Below, in pieces: positions 9,440 to 21,651 of a DNA stretch of 64,000 nt. The stretch is from the NCBI GenBank assembly GCA_021186555.1, contig JAJKFL010000427.1, positions 19,306,505 to 19,370,504 of the forward strand, in the 5' to 3' direction. The notes under the pieces were generated by a model that saw only the letters and a list, made by a program, of their open reading frames with translations, did no database searches and had not been told where the DNA came from. Made by a program: the position numbers and the translations under genes. Numbering within the stretch: position 1 is the stretch's first letter; the number at the start of each line of letters is the position of its first letter. Source of the stretch: Reticulitermes speratus (taxonomy: Eukaryota; Arthropoda; Insecta; Blattodea; Rhinotermitidae).

Positions 9440-10085
9440 GTAAAAGGTTCTAAAAATGTACGAAATATGAAATATCGTATGTCAATATTGGAATGCTTCC
9501 TTCTTCATGTGTAACCAATCAAACTATTGGTTTCAACCTGAAGAAAGAAGTAGTTTGCTTCGAAAACGTTGCGTGTTTTTTTTGAGTATTTTTTGTGACG
9601 ATGGAAACATGTCTTGTAAATGCAGCTGATCTTTCTCATTACAACCATTGTCAAAAATCTATATGTTACAATAGTATGGATGTTACTTTAATTCGAATAT
9701 TCTTTTAATATCTGACATTCTGACGTTTTGTTAAGGAAAAGAGTAATAAGAATAAGATGTTGGCCATTCACAGATATCAGACACGTATCAAACCTAAGTG
9801 ACGAACAGTGTTTTTGGTAAGGTCAAAGTGCAAAATGTCCCCTTCCCATCAGAGAGGCCCCCTTGACACGCCGTAACTGTACATGTTATCATCCTACGTG
9901 GCTGAATGCAGCACCGACCGCCTCGGACACTATTTGACTTGACTGTCACGTCGTCAGTTGCATGTTTTATTTCCTTACCGCCCCTAACAACTGATCAATT
10001 ATGACTCATACATAGTGTAACACTGCAGCATTGCGTTCATCCACTTAACATTTACAGACTTCAGTTCCTATCTCTTAGACAACAC
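9440..10085. other. No gene recognised
   Basis: Non-coding. A CTGAAGAAAG...CTTCGAAAACG motif near 9538-9572 again resembles a decayed PLE-end motif. Confidence 0.5.
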
Positions 10086-10228
10086 AATGCGTCTCTATTA
10101 CAAAGACAGATCGGTTATTTCTGTTTATTACAACAACTGCTGTGTGTTGTGTGAATCATACGGAAGAGGGGAACAGAGTGTTCAGTCGGTGGTATATAGA
10201 GTAACCACTGAAATTTACAGGACTGAAG
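10086..10228 (+). repeat. R200 dispersed repeat, copy 2 (diverged)
   Basis: Starts ATGCGTCTCTATTACAAAG and continues through CGGTTATTTCTGTTTATT to GGTGGTATATAGAGTAACC and ACTGAAATTTACAGG. The order matches other R200 copies but the copy has many differences. Confidence 0.5.
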
Positions 10229-11337
10229 ATACTTTTACTTAAAGACATTGAATAATTACAGTAACCCCTTGCCCAGTTTGCTTTTGCCCAGCTCGGTTTT
10301 CAGTATACTCAGTTCAAAATAATTAAATGTAAGAGTCGGAAAATTTGCTAAAGAATGAATAATTTAAATACACGCGGATAAACGCGGGCGGTTACTCACT
10401 CAAGCCCAAGCACTGCGTAAATGTTAAATGCCAAAAAAATGTGTGTACTTTAAGGAATGGGGGGGGGGGGGTGCGAGGTCCACAAGCGTCTTCATTCACA
10501 TAACCCTATTTTCTCCCATAAGATGTCTGCGCAACGCGGTTTTAGCCAAGACGACGTACTCATTCTTCCTCACCCCTGCGCTGAAAGACGGATCACTATA
10601 CTACAATATCATGATCAGTTACTAGGTAGGGATACGGAAGGAGGTGGCCGTCTCCCGTTTCAAATTAGGCCTGCTACTACACATGGCGATAATGGCGACA
10701 GATCGATAGAGAATAAGACAGACAGATCGCCACACTCTCCTACTGGTAAGATTTTGGCTCTGCAGAGATCTCGAACTTACGATTTGGAGTTCATTTTATG
10801 ATAAGCAGCGTGCAAATTCTGGCTACACAATTTCGCACAGTTCACCCGCCAACACTTACACGCATTCTTACGAAGCTGGCTACGCTACGCCACTACAGAC
10901 AATCCCGAAATATACACTGTGCTACAGGCAACAAACTTGTGTTCTGTGAGGTTCAAAGTTCTGAAAGCGGTAAGAGTGCCATGGCCACGCCACAGTAAGC
11001 TGTCAGAGCTGGATAGGAGAGACGAAAGGAACTATAGCCTATGCTATGGAATATCCCCAAAATATCAGTTCTCTAACCTGCACTACAGAGGCACGAAATC
11101 AGACAAATTATGTCTGTGAGGCAGGAATAGTAGGCAGGAGCAGCATATTGCGCATGCGTATAGTTACACTCCTGTCCCGCCTACATGGACACCATACCTA
11201 CTCGTGACATGCACATAATACAGATCACTGTGTTTTTATTTCTACTTTATTAAACACTAGAAGTGTCCCTGATTAACCCGCGATATGGCTGCTTTTAACG
11301 TCAATATCAGAATGTATAGTAGCTAAAGTAGCTCAAC
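10229..11337. other. No gene recognised
   Basis: Short overlapping frames only. A G run lies near 10459-10470. Confidence 0.55.
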
Positions 11338-11580
11338 AGTCATAATGGGCCTAGGCCTCCTCTATTACTTTCCTCGATCACACTCAATTAGACAAACCAT
11401 ACTCGGCGGGACTCGTCTGGACGAGTGATCGGCACGTTGCAGAGACCCCTACCTACACAACACACCTCACTCACAAGAGGCAGACATCCATGCCCCCGGC
11501 GGGATTCAAACCCGCAATCCCAGCAAGCGAGCGGCCGTAGACACACTCCTATGACCGCGCGGCCACCAGGACCCGAAACT
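11338..11580 (-). mobile_element. tRNA-derived SINE, family A
   Basis: Minus-strand copy. The tRNA-like head reads GGTGGCCGCGCGGTCAT, with B box GCGGGTTTGAATCCCGCC, then GGGGGCATGGATGTCTGCC, TCGTCCAGACGAG and a 3' part ending GAGGAGGCCTAGGCCC. Sister copies are at 24064-24316 (+) and 40718-40986 (-). Confidence 0.75.
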
Positions 11581-13671
11581 GAAATTTAACCACAAAATTA
11601 CTAAAAACATGGGGAAAGAGAATCGAATCGCATTAAAGCACAGAATTACAATGCTTGTACACTCCTTTAATAGCCTTGTGTACCTTACCTCAGGCCCGCT
11701 CGACCCGTAGCTCGCAAGCAATGTGTTGTGTGCTGCACCCGGAGACATTTGAAATGAGAAAGAGCTTTTTAACTGTTTCCCTGGCAAAGCCGAGATAGAA
11801 CGCCGAAAGCAAGACTTTGAAAAGTTATGATTTGTCTATTTACGAATACATTCATTACGTGACATTATATTACTAATACATTTTGTAAAAAAATGTGTTG
11901 GGAATAGCGACACCCTAGCCTAAATTGTGAACTGCGATTTTATAAAGTTTACTATTATTATCAGCATATTTTTATTGTACACAATTTATAGAAAAGTACA
12001 GACACTACAAAATTGTACATACTACTACAACGTTCTTGATTATACGTATTCAATATCACGTGTCCCTCATCCAGACCAAATTTTGCCGAAGTTGCCAGCG
12101 CCATGTAAAATGTTTAGCAGACATGCCTTCCATATTGGGAAGAGTACCGAATGCACTCCACGATATATGTTAGGTGAGCGACAGGGAACATAGAACAGAA
12201 CAATACATACTTACACAGTCCAAAGGCCTGCTAGTTTGGCGAAGGCGAAGCCTTACAGAACAGTTTTAAAAAACTTTCAGTTAATAAGTTGCTACATCCC
12301 GAGCGTGATGGCCGAAAACAGGTACGCCGGTGTTGACCGAGCGGCTGGTTACTGAGGGAAACTGGTATAAGGCTCATTCTGGTCACTTAAGAATTGATAT
12401 TCACGACACCGATCACAAATCTTGAAGAGCAGATTAGGTGGTTTATTGTAAATTATGTTGGTTAATATTCACAAGAAAAGTGACGGATGAACTGCGCTAT
12501 GGGTGATAAATTAAATAACGCCCTATGAATTAATTAAATTTTGAGCTCTTAGCGAGACTTCTGACACAAAGGAATTTTGAAACGAATTCGGACAGAGATT
12601 CCTGCAGCAAGTGATGACCAGAATGTTCCCCAGAGGCCTTCAAACCTCATACATACATAGCATCAAATTCTTGGGGTGAATTACGTCATACGGCGTTGTC
12701 AGAACCCCCAAGCATTACCAAATATGGGCATAAGCTTCAACGTCCGAACGCGTGGCTTCAGTTTCAAGAACAGGATACTTAAATCATTCAACCCTCAGGG
12801 ATGAGTTTAAAACAAAGGGGTAAGTGACGAAGTCTTCTAAGAAGCGGATGTGGGTGGGTTTGTGTGGTATTTCTGGTGACTTGTAACAAAGTGAACACAG
12901 CACCCCCCCCCCACACACACACGCACACCTTACACCTTACTTCCAAATAGGACGGTCGCTTGGCGTAATTTAAATCGCCGAACGCGACAGTGTACCGCGT
13001 GGAACGTACAATTCTCTCTTCAAACAGCAGCTTCAGAGACAAAGATTACGTTCTATTTGTCCTAATCTTACGCTTTATTAGACAGACATGGGCCACAATT
13101 AAATTCACACAACTTTCAGCACAGAGCTAAATATCAAGTTGCACCTACACACTTTCAGTGCTTTCTCAAATTAGGTATGAGGACGGACGGCAACTGCAAC
13201 CTAATTATGAAATGACTGTGTCAAAAAACACGAAGTGGTAACTGAGCACAAGAATGGTACAACTGGGACATGTACGTTCAGCCCAGCACTAATGTGCAGC
13301 TATATGTACGACACGACTTGCTATTGTCGCCATGTTGTTTGGGGACTCAGAAGCTGTAAATTAAATTACTTGTTTGTTTATAGACTTAATGTTTGCTACC
13401 AAATTGCAAAAGTTTCTTGTCTCTGGGGCGTTTAGAGACAAATAAAAATACAGAAGTCAACATTAAGCAGTGGAAGTTAATTCTCTTCCACCATGTGGAT
13501 CGCAAATATGCCCTGCTAATTAGAGTGATCCATTGTGTTACAAGAGACGGCACTGAACCAGTTCATAAATACACCAACTGCATTAACTGTTTGAAGTGTG
13601 ACTCTTCTAAATGATATGCCATACATAGTTCCTACCTCACAGAAAATACAAGGCGTATCCATTACAAAGAT
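11581..13671. other. No gene recognised
   Basis: About 2.1 kb without a supported gene. Holds a C-run/(CA)n patch at 12901-12925 and weak tRNA-like text near 12300-12370. Frames under 95 codons match nothing known to me. Confidence 0.55.
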
Positions 13672-13685
13672 ATCGGTTAATGTTT
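13672..13685. repeat. Possible target duplication left of the satellite-PLE block
   Basis: ATCGGTTAATGTTT here resembles ATCGGTTAATAATGTTT at 15505-15521 (same orientation, two or three extra bases). It may be a TSD of the whole block, or chance similarity with a diverged repeat unit. Confidence 0.35.
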
Positions 13686-13690
13686 TATAT

Positions 13691-15174
13691 TGTTCATTCC
13701 GTGCATTATCGATAGTCGACTCAAACACTCAGCCCAACAAAACGCACTATATTGTCCATTCCGAGCACTATCGATAGTCGACTCAAATACTCAGTCCAAC
13801 AAAACGCACTGTATTATTCATTCCGTGCATTATCGATAGTCGACTCAAACACTCAGTCCAACAAAACGCACTATATTGTTCATTCCGTGCATTATCGATA
13901 GTCAACTCAAACACTCAGTCCAACAAAAGGCACTATATTGTTCATTCCGTGCATTATCGATAGTCGACTCAAACACTCAGTCCAACAAAACGCACTATAT
14001 TGTTCATTACGTACATTATTGATAGTCAACTCAAACACTCAGTCCAACAGAACGCACTATATTTTTCATTACGTACATTATTGATAGTCAACTCAAACAC
14101 TCAGTCCAGCAAAACGCACAATATTGTTCATTCCGTGCATTATCGATAGTCGACTCAAACACTCAGTCCAACAAAACGCACTATATTTTTCATTCCGTGC
14201 ATTATCGATAGTCGACTCAAACACTCAGTCCAACAGAACGCACTATATTGTTCATTACGTACATTATTGATAGTCAACTCAAACACTCAGTCCAGCAAAA
14301 CGCACTATATTGTTCATTCCGTGCATTATCGATAGTCGACTCAAATACTCAGTCCAACAAAACGCACTGTATTGTTCATTCCGTGCATTATCGATAGTCG
14401 ACTCAAATACTCAGTCCAACAAAACGCACTATATTGTTCATTCCGTGCATTATCGAGAGTCGACTCAAATACTCAGTCCAACAAAACACACTTATTTGTT
14501 CATTCCGTGCATTATCGATAGTCGACTCAAATACTCAGTCCAACAAAACGCACTGTATTGTTCATTCCGTGCATTATCGATAGTCGACTCAAATACTCAG
14601 TCCAACAAAACGCACTGTATTGTTCATTCCGTGTATTATCGATAGTCGACTCAAACACTCAGTCCAACAAAACGCACTATATTGTTCATTCCGTGCATTA
14701 TCGAGAGTCGACTCAAATACTCAGTCCAACAAAACACACTACATTGTTCATTCCGTGCATTATCGATAGTCGACTCAAATACTCAGTCCAACAAAACGCA
14801 CTGTATTGTTCATTCCGTGCATTATCGATAGTCGACTCAAATACTCAGTCCAACAAAACGCACTGTATTGTTCATTCCGTGTATTATCGATAGTCGACTC
14901 AAACACTCAGTCCAACAAAACGCACTATATTGTTCATTTCGTGCATTATCGATAGTCGACTCAAATACTCAGTCCAACAAAACGCACTGTATTGTTCATT
15001 CCGTGCATTATCGATAGTCGACTCAAACACTTAGTCCAACAAAACGCACTGTATTGTTCATTCCGTGCATTATCGATAGTCGACTCAAACACTCAGTCCA
15101 ACAAAACGCACTGTATTGTTCATTCCGTGCATTATCGATAGTCGACTCAAACACTCAGTCCAACAAAACGCACC
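13691..15174. repeat. 62-bp satellite array, about 24 units
   Basis: Units of 62 bp (first starts 13691, 13753, 13815) contain GCATTATCGATAGTCGACTC, then AAACACTCAGTCC and AACAAAACGCAC. Some units are variants (GTACATTATTGATAGTC at about 14006, 14068, 14254; TATCGAGAGTC at about 14450, 14700). The right edge merges without a break into the PLE terminus (CCAACAAAACGCAC). Frames across the array are by-products of the period. Confidence 0.95.
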
Positions 15175-15219
15175 ATGTTCCCAGATATTTTATATTACAA
15201 TATCATTTTGAACACTGCT

Positions 15220-15256
15220 ACATGTTTCGATCCCTCATGGGACCATCATCAGGGAA
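15220..15256 (-). ncRNA. Hammerhead-like motif in PLE arm (left)
   Basis: Minus strand: CTGATGA, stem II GGTCCC-ATGA-GGGATC, GAAAC-AT-GTA. The core and stems II and III are good. Stem I beyond the first pair is not convincing. Confidence 0.45.
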
Positions 15257-15383
15257 TCACATTAAAGTAACATTTAAAAAAAAAAACGAACTAGCAATCC
15301 ATGTACAAAATATTGTTGACTTTTTACATATTTTTATTTTGTACATGGATTGCTAGTTCGTTTTTTTTAATGTTACTTTAATG

Positions 15384-15420
15384 TGATTCCCTGATGATGG
15401 TCCCATGAGGGATCGAAAAC
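15384..15420 (+). ncRNA. Hammerhead-like motif in PLE arm (right, damaged)
   Basis: Plus-strand partner with the same core and stem II, but GAAAACTGTA replaces GAAACATGTA, which disrupts stem III. Confidence 0.35.
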
Positions 15421-15524
15421 TGTAGCAGTGTTCAACATGATATTGTAATAAAATATCTGGGAACAGTACTGTGCATTTTGTTGGTCTGAGTGTTGTGAGT
15501 TGACATCGGTTAATAATGTTTAGG

Positions 15525-15904
15525 AAAATAACTGTTGTTTAACTTGAAGATCACATGAAACACATCAAGAGAATGCGGCAAAACACAGAGTTTCGAAATG
15601 TTGTAACAGGCGATGTATAGATTTACCATTTTATTTGAAAGTGACTATCCCAGTTAGTCATTTTGGTAAAGTTACTTTAGTAAGTGTTCATGCACACTCA
15701 ACTGAACCCACCTAACAGATACATTACTTCTTACGTCACACCCAGGGCTAGAATTCGTGCACAAACAATACCTCCATTACCCAGCATGCAATTAGTAACA
15801 AAGAAACATTAATTAGAGGAACCACCGTGTAGAATACACCAACACTTTGGCACGTTTCTAAAGCGGTAATTACGTAGCCTACCTGTAAGGAGAAAGCCTA
15901 TGTC
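15525..15904. other. No gene recognised
   Basis: Non-coding sequence with no repeats I can identify. Confidence 0.5.
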
Positions 15905-16050
15905 TTTCCAGATTGAACATCGCGACTGAGTAGGTATAAGTATGCTTCATATTCAGGAGGTTACGGGTTCAAGTCTTGTTTCGAATGAAGACTGGAAAAA
16001 CTTACTGAAGGTTCGTTTTCCTCAGCTCTTAAATTCCGGGACAGAATCTC
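15905..16050 (+). mobile_element. tRNA-like SINE remnant
   Basis: GCGACTGAGTAGGTATAAG resembles an A box and ACGGGTTCAAGTCTTG a B box, about 40 bases apart as in tRNA-derived promoters. A GACTGGAAAAACTTAC body follows. Only one such copy was noticed. Confidence 0.4.
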
Positions 16051-16394
16051 AAATTAGACGACGATAGCTTTTATACTTTTTTTATTTCAGAGCTCACCAA
16101 TGAACACCAATTTTGGCCACATAAGCTGAACTACTGTCAGCGTCGTTAATAAACCTTTTAAAACACACTGCCAACTGTATAAGCATGGCGGCTGTAATAA
16201 ACAGTATATTGCTTTTAACTTCACAATACTATCCTAACAACGCTGTCTGTGAAGTAGGAACCAGGCTTGTAAGTACTGTTCATAAGAATTTGAGGCTTCA
16301 AAGCTTTAACCATAAATAAAGATAATTAATCCTAAACTGCAGTACGTCTTTAACCTACAGACGGAAACCTATGATAAAAAGAATTTTTTATACA

Positions 16395-16690
16395 AAGCTC
16401 CGGGATAGCGCAGTCTGCATAACGACTCACTACGGGCTGGGCGGTCCGGGAATCGAATCCCGGTTGGAACGAGATTTTCCGCACCCGTCCAGACCGAACC
16501 TGGGATCCACCCAGATTTCTATACAGTGGGTACCGTTTCATTCCCGGGGGGGGGGGGGGGTGTAAAGCTTCCGGGGCGTGGCGTTAACTACCCACCCCTA
16601 TCTACCGCTGGGGTTAAAGAAAGAATAGAGTTATACCTCTACTCCTCCCTCTGTGCCTTCATGACAGGATACAGGATGAAATTCACTTTT
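16395..16690 (+). mobile_element. tRNA-derived SINE, family B
   Basis: GATAGCGCAGTCTGC (A box region) and GGAATCGAATCCCGG (B box), then CCCGTCCAGACCG, GGGTACCGTTTCATTCC, a 12-base G run, and GGGGCGTGGCGTTAAC with the downstream C/T-rich tail. The best-preserved plus-strand member of the family here. Confidence 0.75.
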
Positions 16691-16849
16691 TTTTTACGTA
16701 CAAACTACAAAGAGGAAAATTTGATCAATTAAGCACTACGCAATGAAGACATACGGTGAAACTGATAGTTGTAAGCAGTTACTACATGTATGTGAGTCGT
16801 CGTCTTTTTTTTCTCTCACATCGTATCGATTGGATAAGAAAATCTGTAG

Positions 16850-16960
16850 GTGGAAGCAACAAAAATAAGAATAAATACCGCTATCCAGAATCAAACCCAA
16901 TGTTTCTGCTCGTCCAGCGAGTATCCTAGTCATTATACTGACTGAGCTACCACATTCTAA
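16850..16960 (-). mobile_element. SINE head fragment, minus strand
   Basis: Minus strand gives GTAGCTCAGTCAGTATAATG (A box region) and GGGTTTGATTCTGG (B box), 40-50 bases apart. Truncated after the tRNA-like part. Confidence 0.5.
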
Positions 16961-17680
16961 ACATTACCTTATTCCAATAAGAACTTTCGGTCACGTGATA
17001 TTTCATCACTGAAATTTATTGCAGATTTCATCAAATGTGACGCACAAGCAGCCCAGCTTACACTAGTCCATTGCAGTATGATGTGCAGGGCTCCCTAAGG
17101 ACATGGTCACAAATCGCACTTTTGAGACGGTCACAGCTGTATGGGGTCAAAGCACTGTCACACCAGACATATCCGCTGAATATACACAGGTCAATGAACA
17201 GCCCCAGGCTGCTGAATCTTTCCACCACCCACAGTCATCGATATTATCCGCCTAGCTGTGTGTAATTGCTGTAAATGTTCATAGTTTGTCACTTGGTTTG
17301 ACGAAGATCTGTGACGAGAGTGGATTCATGGAAACAATTTGGGTTCAAACCAAAAAGGTGGCGGGTTCGATTACCATCGATTCCGAGGTTAATTCTGTGG
17401 AAGTCCTGATCACTTGTGAACAATGCGAAAATAGACTTGTTTTTGCCTTATTATTTCCTCATCATAAAATAAAACTGTAGTGTTCAACTTAGGTTTATAA
17501 GTAAAGAAACTCATATCTTTTTATATGCTGTTTGAATTTTGTTATTTCATCTCACCGAAAAAAAATTATCGACAAAATAGCTTAAGTGTCCGGTACTACC
17601 CGACTCTCCCCTATATCTTTGTCAATGAACACTCCTTTTGCGGGAGGAGTGGCAGTTCAAGCTAATTAAATACTGAAATT

Positions 17681-17869
17681 TGCGCTTTTCTGAGGGTATT
17701 ACACTGCGTCGTGTGGTAAATGTTTACCGACGTTTCGGGACAACCTATCGGTCAACCTTCACGGGTCAAGAGTCCTACTCTTGACCCGTGAAGATGGGAC
17801 CGATAGGTGTTCCCGAAACGTCCGTAAACAATTACCACACGACGCCGCGTAATACCGCAGAAGAGCGCA
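17681..17869. mobile_element. Hairpin element with hammerhead-like motif
   Basis: Two ~92-bp arms (17681-17772, 17778-17869) are imperfect reverse complements with a five-base spacer (TCCTA). Each arm contains GTGAAGATGGG or GTGAAGGTTG, a hairpin, and TCCCGAAACGT or its complement. Relatives occur at 46090-46200 and 50150-50258 as single or short-arm copies. The core lacks the first C of CUGANGA, so ribozyme activity is doubtful. It could be a foldback MITE or a PLE-end derivative. Confidence 0.6.
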
Positions 17870-18443
17870 GATTTCCATCAACATCGCGGCGGAAGCCTGA
17901 AATCACAATTAAATACTATTTCTCGAATGACATGAGTCCAAGCGTTAAAAAAAATCGTTATTTTAATTTTATTCCTACGCATTTTAGAACACAGAAATTA
18001 TGGCAATAAATTTATTACTCATTACTGTGCAATCAAATTAACCTTTCAATGCCGGCGTCGGTAAAAGGTACAGACCGTTAATTCCTCATGTGTCGCCGGC
18101 CTCGGTACACCGTACGTTCGTGAAAGCATTTAAGCGTAATATAACTTCGAAACCCCTCCGTCCAGGGCGGTAATTAGAATTTAAACGTCCGCGTTATTGA
18201 AGGATTAAAGAGCTGCCTTCTCTTTCCTTGTCAAATCGTCCCTGATTCAGTGTATCTGAGAGCTACAATTTCAATTGCTCGTAACTTCCAATTACTTTGG
18301 CTCATTTATCATCTATTTCAATTTTCTGCCACTCGTCATTCAGTTATTTATTATAACTGTCTCCACGAGTAGCCAATAGCAAATAAGAAACTATCGCTTT
18401 AAACGCAAAAATTAATCAGAATAACATGTGCAGTCGCATCTCG
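17870..18443. other. No gene recognised
   Basis: Non-coding, with no identifiable repeat. Confidence 0.5.
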
Positions 18444-18618
18444 TACCGCGCAGTAAACACAATTCCTCTCGTTTATAAAAAAAAATCAGTTAATTCTGTA
18501 CAGGAAAATCATCGCAGTTTATACTGAGATCTATAAAGATAAGCAAACACATTCAGTGGGCAGAATTGAGAATTTTTTAATGGTGGTATATAAGGTAACC
18601 ACTGGGCTTTACAGGGTT
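18444..18618 (+). repeat. R200 dispersed repeat, copy 3
   Basis: Near full-length: TACCGCGCAGTAAACAC, CTCTCGTTTATAAA, CAGTTAATTCTGTAC, CATTCAGTGGGCAGAATTG, GGTGGTATATAAGGTAACC and TTTACAGGGTTAAG. Confidence 0.65.
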
Positions 18619-20479
18619 AAGAACTCTTCGCCTGTCACGAAGCCCAAACCTTCATTACCATATTCATAAGAGCCTGTCAGAGCGTCCTACTTTTGTTAAT
18701 GATCTGTGGAGCTGGTAAATACGAGAGTAAACCCAGTGGACATAAGCCAAAAATAAAATCCAATACGTCTCACAAATAAGCAGTACTGACCGCTGTGAAA
18801 CACCGTCAGGTCGCAAACATCGTTTTTTACAGGTACAAAGCCTCACGCTCTACTGAACCTGTAACTTTATACGAAGGCTAACAGCACCTTACCTGAGCAC
18901 AGACACAGGTCTATTTTGGAAAAGCTGTGTTACATTTCATTTTACTTTATTGTAGAAACATTATTGATACACAAAGTCTAGACGCTAAGGACAGAGGTTA
19001 AATTTATGGGTTATTTTGTAATTAATGTATTTCTGAGTAAACACAAACGTGGCTTGTGTGGCCTTAAATCAAGGTGCTATAAAGTAGTATGCTTTACTTG
19101 GGCTCTGGGTAAAGCCAAATGGCGGGTTCTTGACTCAGTCTTGATTAAACTTTCTTGTTCCATACATGGCGAATTCTTGAGCAGCTAAACAACTATATGC
19201 CATTTGAAAGAACTCGGTTGCGTTAAGTCAGCTCTTATTTGCAGTGTTGAAGGAATATGCCTAACTCAAGCACCCAGTCACTAGTCTCTCACGGCAAAGA
19301 CCCGTCTTCAGTCCCATGATAGTGACTGGGGGTATTTATTGTAGCTTAAGTGGTATTGGGATAGGTTTTTTTTGCCAAAGCATTTCTGTTTCCCTCTGCC
19401 AGTTTTCATTCAATCAGTTCTCAATACACATTTACAATCAAACGCTCTTTCAATACGCCGCAGTAACAATGGACTCAGATTCATGTTACAGCTACAAATA
19501 TCAGGCCATTTGTCCTGCGTTGATGCCTACAGCTGAAACAGAAATAAGGGATATTTGCCAGCACTCGCCTGCTTCTTGCCTTGTGTTCTTGCTTCTGTTG
19601 AATTATACATACAAACGACTTTAAATGTTTCATGCATGTACGACTAAACCGCGTGTGGGAGCAGTAGCGAGGTTTCAGCTGCAATGACAAGCATGTCTGC
19701 AAAGGAAAGGCTGTAATCTTGGGTGTACTATTGCATGCATTCCGTACAGCAGCTCTGTCATCTTGCATTACCAGCGCTGAATTTATAACGGAGAATAACT
19801 GACACACTGCTTCGAAGTGCCGTACATAAATAAAACTGCAAACAGCTACACATCAACTTTTGCAATTTATTTTTCTCTTTAGAAACACCGTAGTATGGCG
19901 GTTAGTATTCTTGGCCTGCATTTTGGAGGTCCTGGGTTAGATTTACGGCCTGACGCCAAATATCCTGAGATTTTTTTTTAAATATGTTATTCAGTTTTTC
20001 GATGCAAGACAGAGGATAGCTTCTTCAGAGTCGGCACGTTCAAATAAGAAAGCTTGTAAATTAGTCTGTAATATATAAGAAATTAAATCTTTATAAAATC
20101 TGGTTTGTGCTGTACTTTTGTACGACATCAACACAGCGAGACTGTAATAAAATGCACTGCGGTAGTATGAAGTTCTGAACGCAGGGCTAAGGGTTACACA
20201 ACACTGGATACGTCTCACAATGGATACATAGTCGACTGAATAAACAACAGAATTTAGGACTACCGACTGAAGCGGTTTCAGCACGTTCAGAGACTACTGA
20301 CGATAGAAATCTCAAAACTGCACTATAATCAAGACAAGGGATATACAAGCCTGGGTTATCGGAGGAAAGAAACAGCGAATCTAGATTACGTAACAGGTTT
20401 GAATGTCCATGCCCTGAATTAGAAAAGGAAAGAAAAAGAAAGACAAGAAGAAAAGACCACAGATATACGATACACACAT
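18619..20479. other. No gene recognised
   Basis: About 1.9 kb of non-coding DNA. TATGGCGGTTAGTATTC with CCTGGGTTAGATTT (19895-19945) may be a decayed tRNA-like head. Frames near 19316-19624 and 19481-19807 overlap each other on opposite strands and match nothing. Confidence 0.5.
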
Positions 20480-20692
20480 AAACGGATATAAGGACAATAT
20501 GTAGATAGACAGACAGATACACAGATAGATAGATAGGTAGATTGATAGACACACAGATAGACATACAGGCAGACAGAAAGACAGAATGATAGATAAATAG
20601 ATAGATTAGAGAGGTGATATAGATAGTTAGATAGACAGACAGATAGACAGACATAGACAGATACATAGATAGATAGATAGACAGACACATAA
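20480..20692. repeat. Degenerate (GATA)n/(GACA)n microsatellite
   Basis: Long imperfect mix of GATA, GACA and CACA units. It opens low-complexity frames on the minus strand (Tyr-Leu-Ser repeats) that are not genes. Confidence 0.9.
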
Positions 20693-21651
20693 AAGATAGC
20701 ATATTTTGAGGGTGTGGAGTGGATTCATTTGGCTCAAGACTAGGTACAATGCTGGCTGAAGAAGCTTGTGATTGTTTTAAAAAGTGCATCTGAGTGTTTA
20801 AGAAAGGATTCTGTCCACAGAGGTACTTGTTTTACTCCTTCAGAGCAGAGATGGTTTAGAATTAAAAAAACTCCGCATTTTGCACAAACCGTATTTCTTA
20901 TCGCCTTAAGAATAAACGCGGACACAACATTAACCGATTGGTACTTGCAATGGAAGTACTTGGTCTGGGGTATTTAAAACATTACTAGATGGATTTAGTC
21001 ATAAAATGCTTAAAATAATTAGAGAAATAAAAGCAAAAAACAGTGACATCACTGACTTTTTTAAATATCAGTCTCACTAACTGCAAAGCGCCTTTAGTCT
21101 CCTAAAAAGTCAAAGTATTTTTATCCTGCAGTTCACAGGCCATCGAGCTGTCAGAACATGCCCCCCCAAGATTCTGCTGACAAAGTCACACTACTGCACT
21201 TTGTCCTTCAGTTTTTTATATAGGATACTTTTACCCCATTCTCGAATACAATACAGCACAAATTGAAAGGAACTGAGGCTGTTCCTGCTGAACGGTGACC
21301 GAAGAATATGGTAGAACACACACCTCATTTCATCCCATGATTGAAGATTCCAAACGTAGGCGAAATTGTGCAAGGCAGAAGATTCATAAAACACATTACC
21401 AAATGGTACATGGTACATGGGATTCAGGAGCTGAAAAGTCTGAAGCATACAAGTAAATCCTTTGAAACATGAAGATGAAAGCATGAATGTGTAATAGAAG
21501 AATAGACGAAAAGGGAACGTGATATGAGAACTCAGAGAGACACTTTCTTCGGGAGGGAAATTAGAATTTATTTTGTCATAAGATTTCGAGCGTTTCCCCT
21601 CTCTTCCTTCTGAAACAGTAGCATGAACATGAGGGTGTTTAAGTGATGGTA
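20693..21651. other. No gene recognised
   Basis: Non-coding. A minus-strand frame of 202 codons (21191-21799) spans it, but its 5' part is antisense to the LINE tail at 21665 and the rest has no recognisable domain. Confidence 0.5.

Larger units (their letters stand above)
15161..15503. mobile_element. PLE ends in inverted repeat
   Basis: Two ~150-bp arms (15161-15312 and 15335-15485) are near-perfect reverse complements around a 22-bp spacer. Each outer edge carries the PLE end sequence (CCAACAAAAYGCAC), and each arm holds the CTGATGATGG...GATCGAAA motif. Beyond the right arm, 15485-15503 is a single inverted piece of the 62-bp satellite unit. No coding region remains. Confidence 0.8.

Noticed and set aside
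9538..9585. Hammerhead at CTGAAGAAAG...CTTCGAAAACG
   Set aside because: Stem II pairs, but stem I does not and stem III lacks a loop.
14310..15356. Repeated 100-111 codon frames over the 62-bp array
   Set aside because: By-products of the satellite; units with indels or stops interrupt them.
20187..20789. 200-codon minus-strand frame rich in Tyr-Leu-Ser
   Set aside because: It is a translation of the degenerate GATA/GACA microsatellite.
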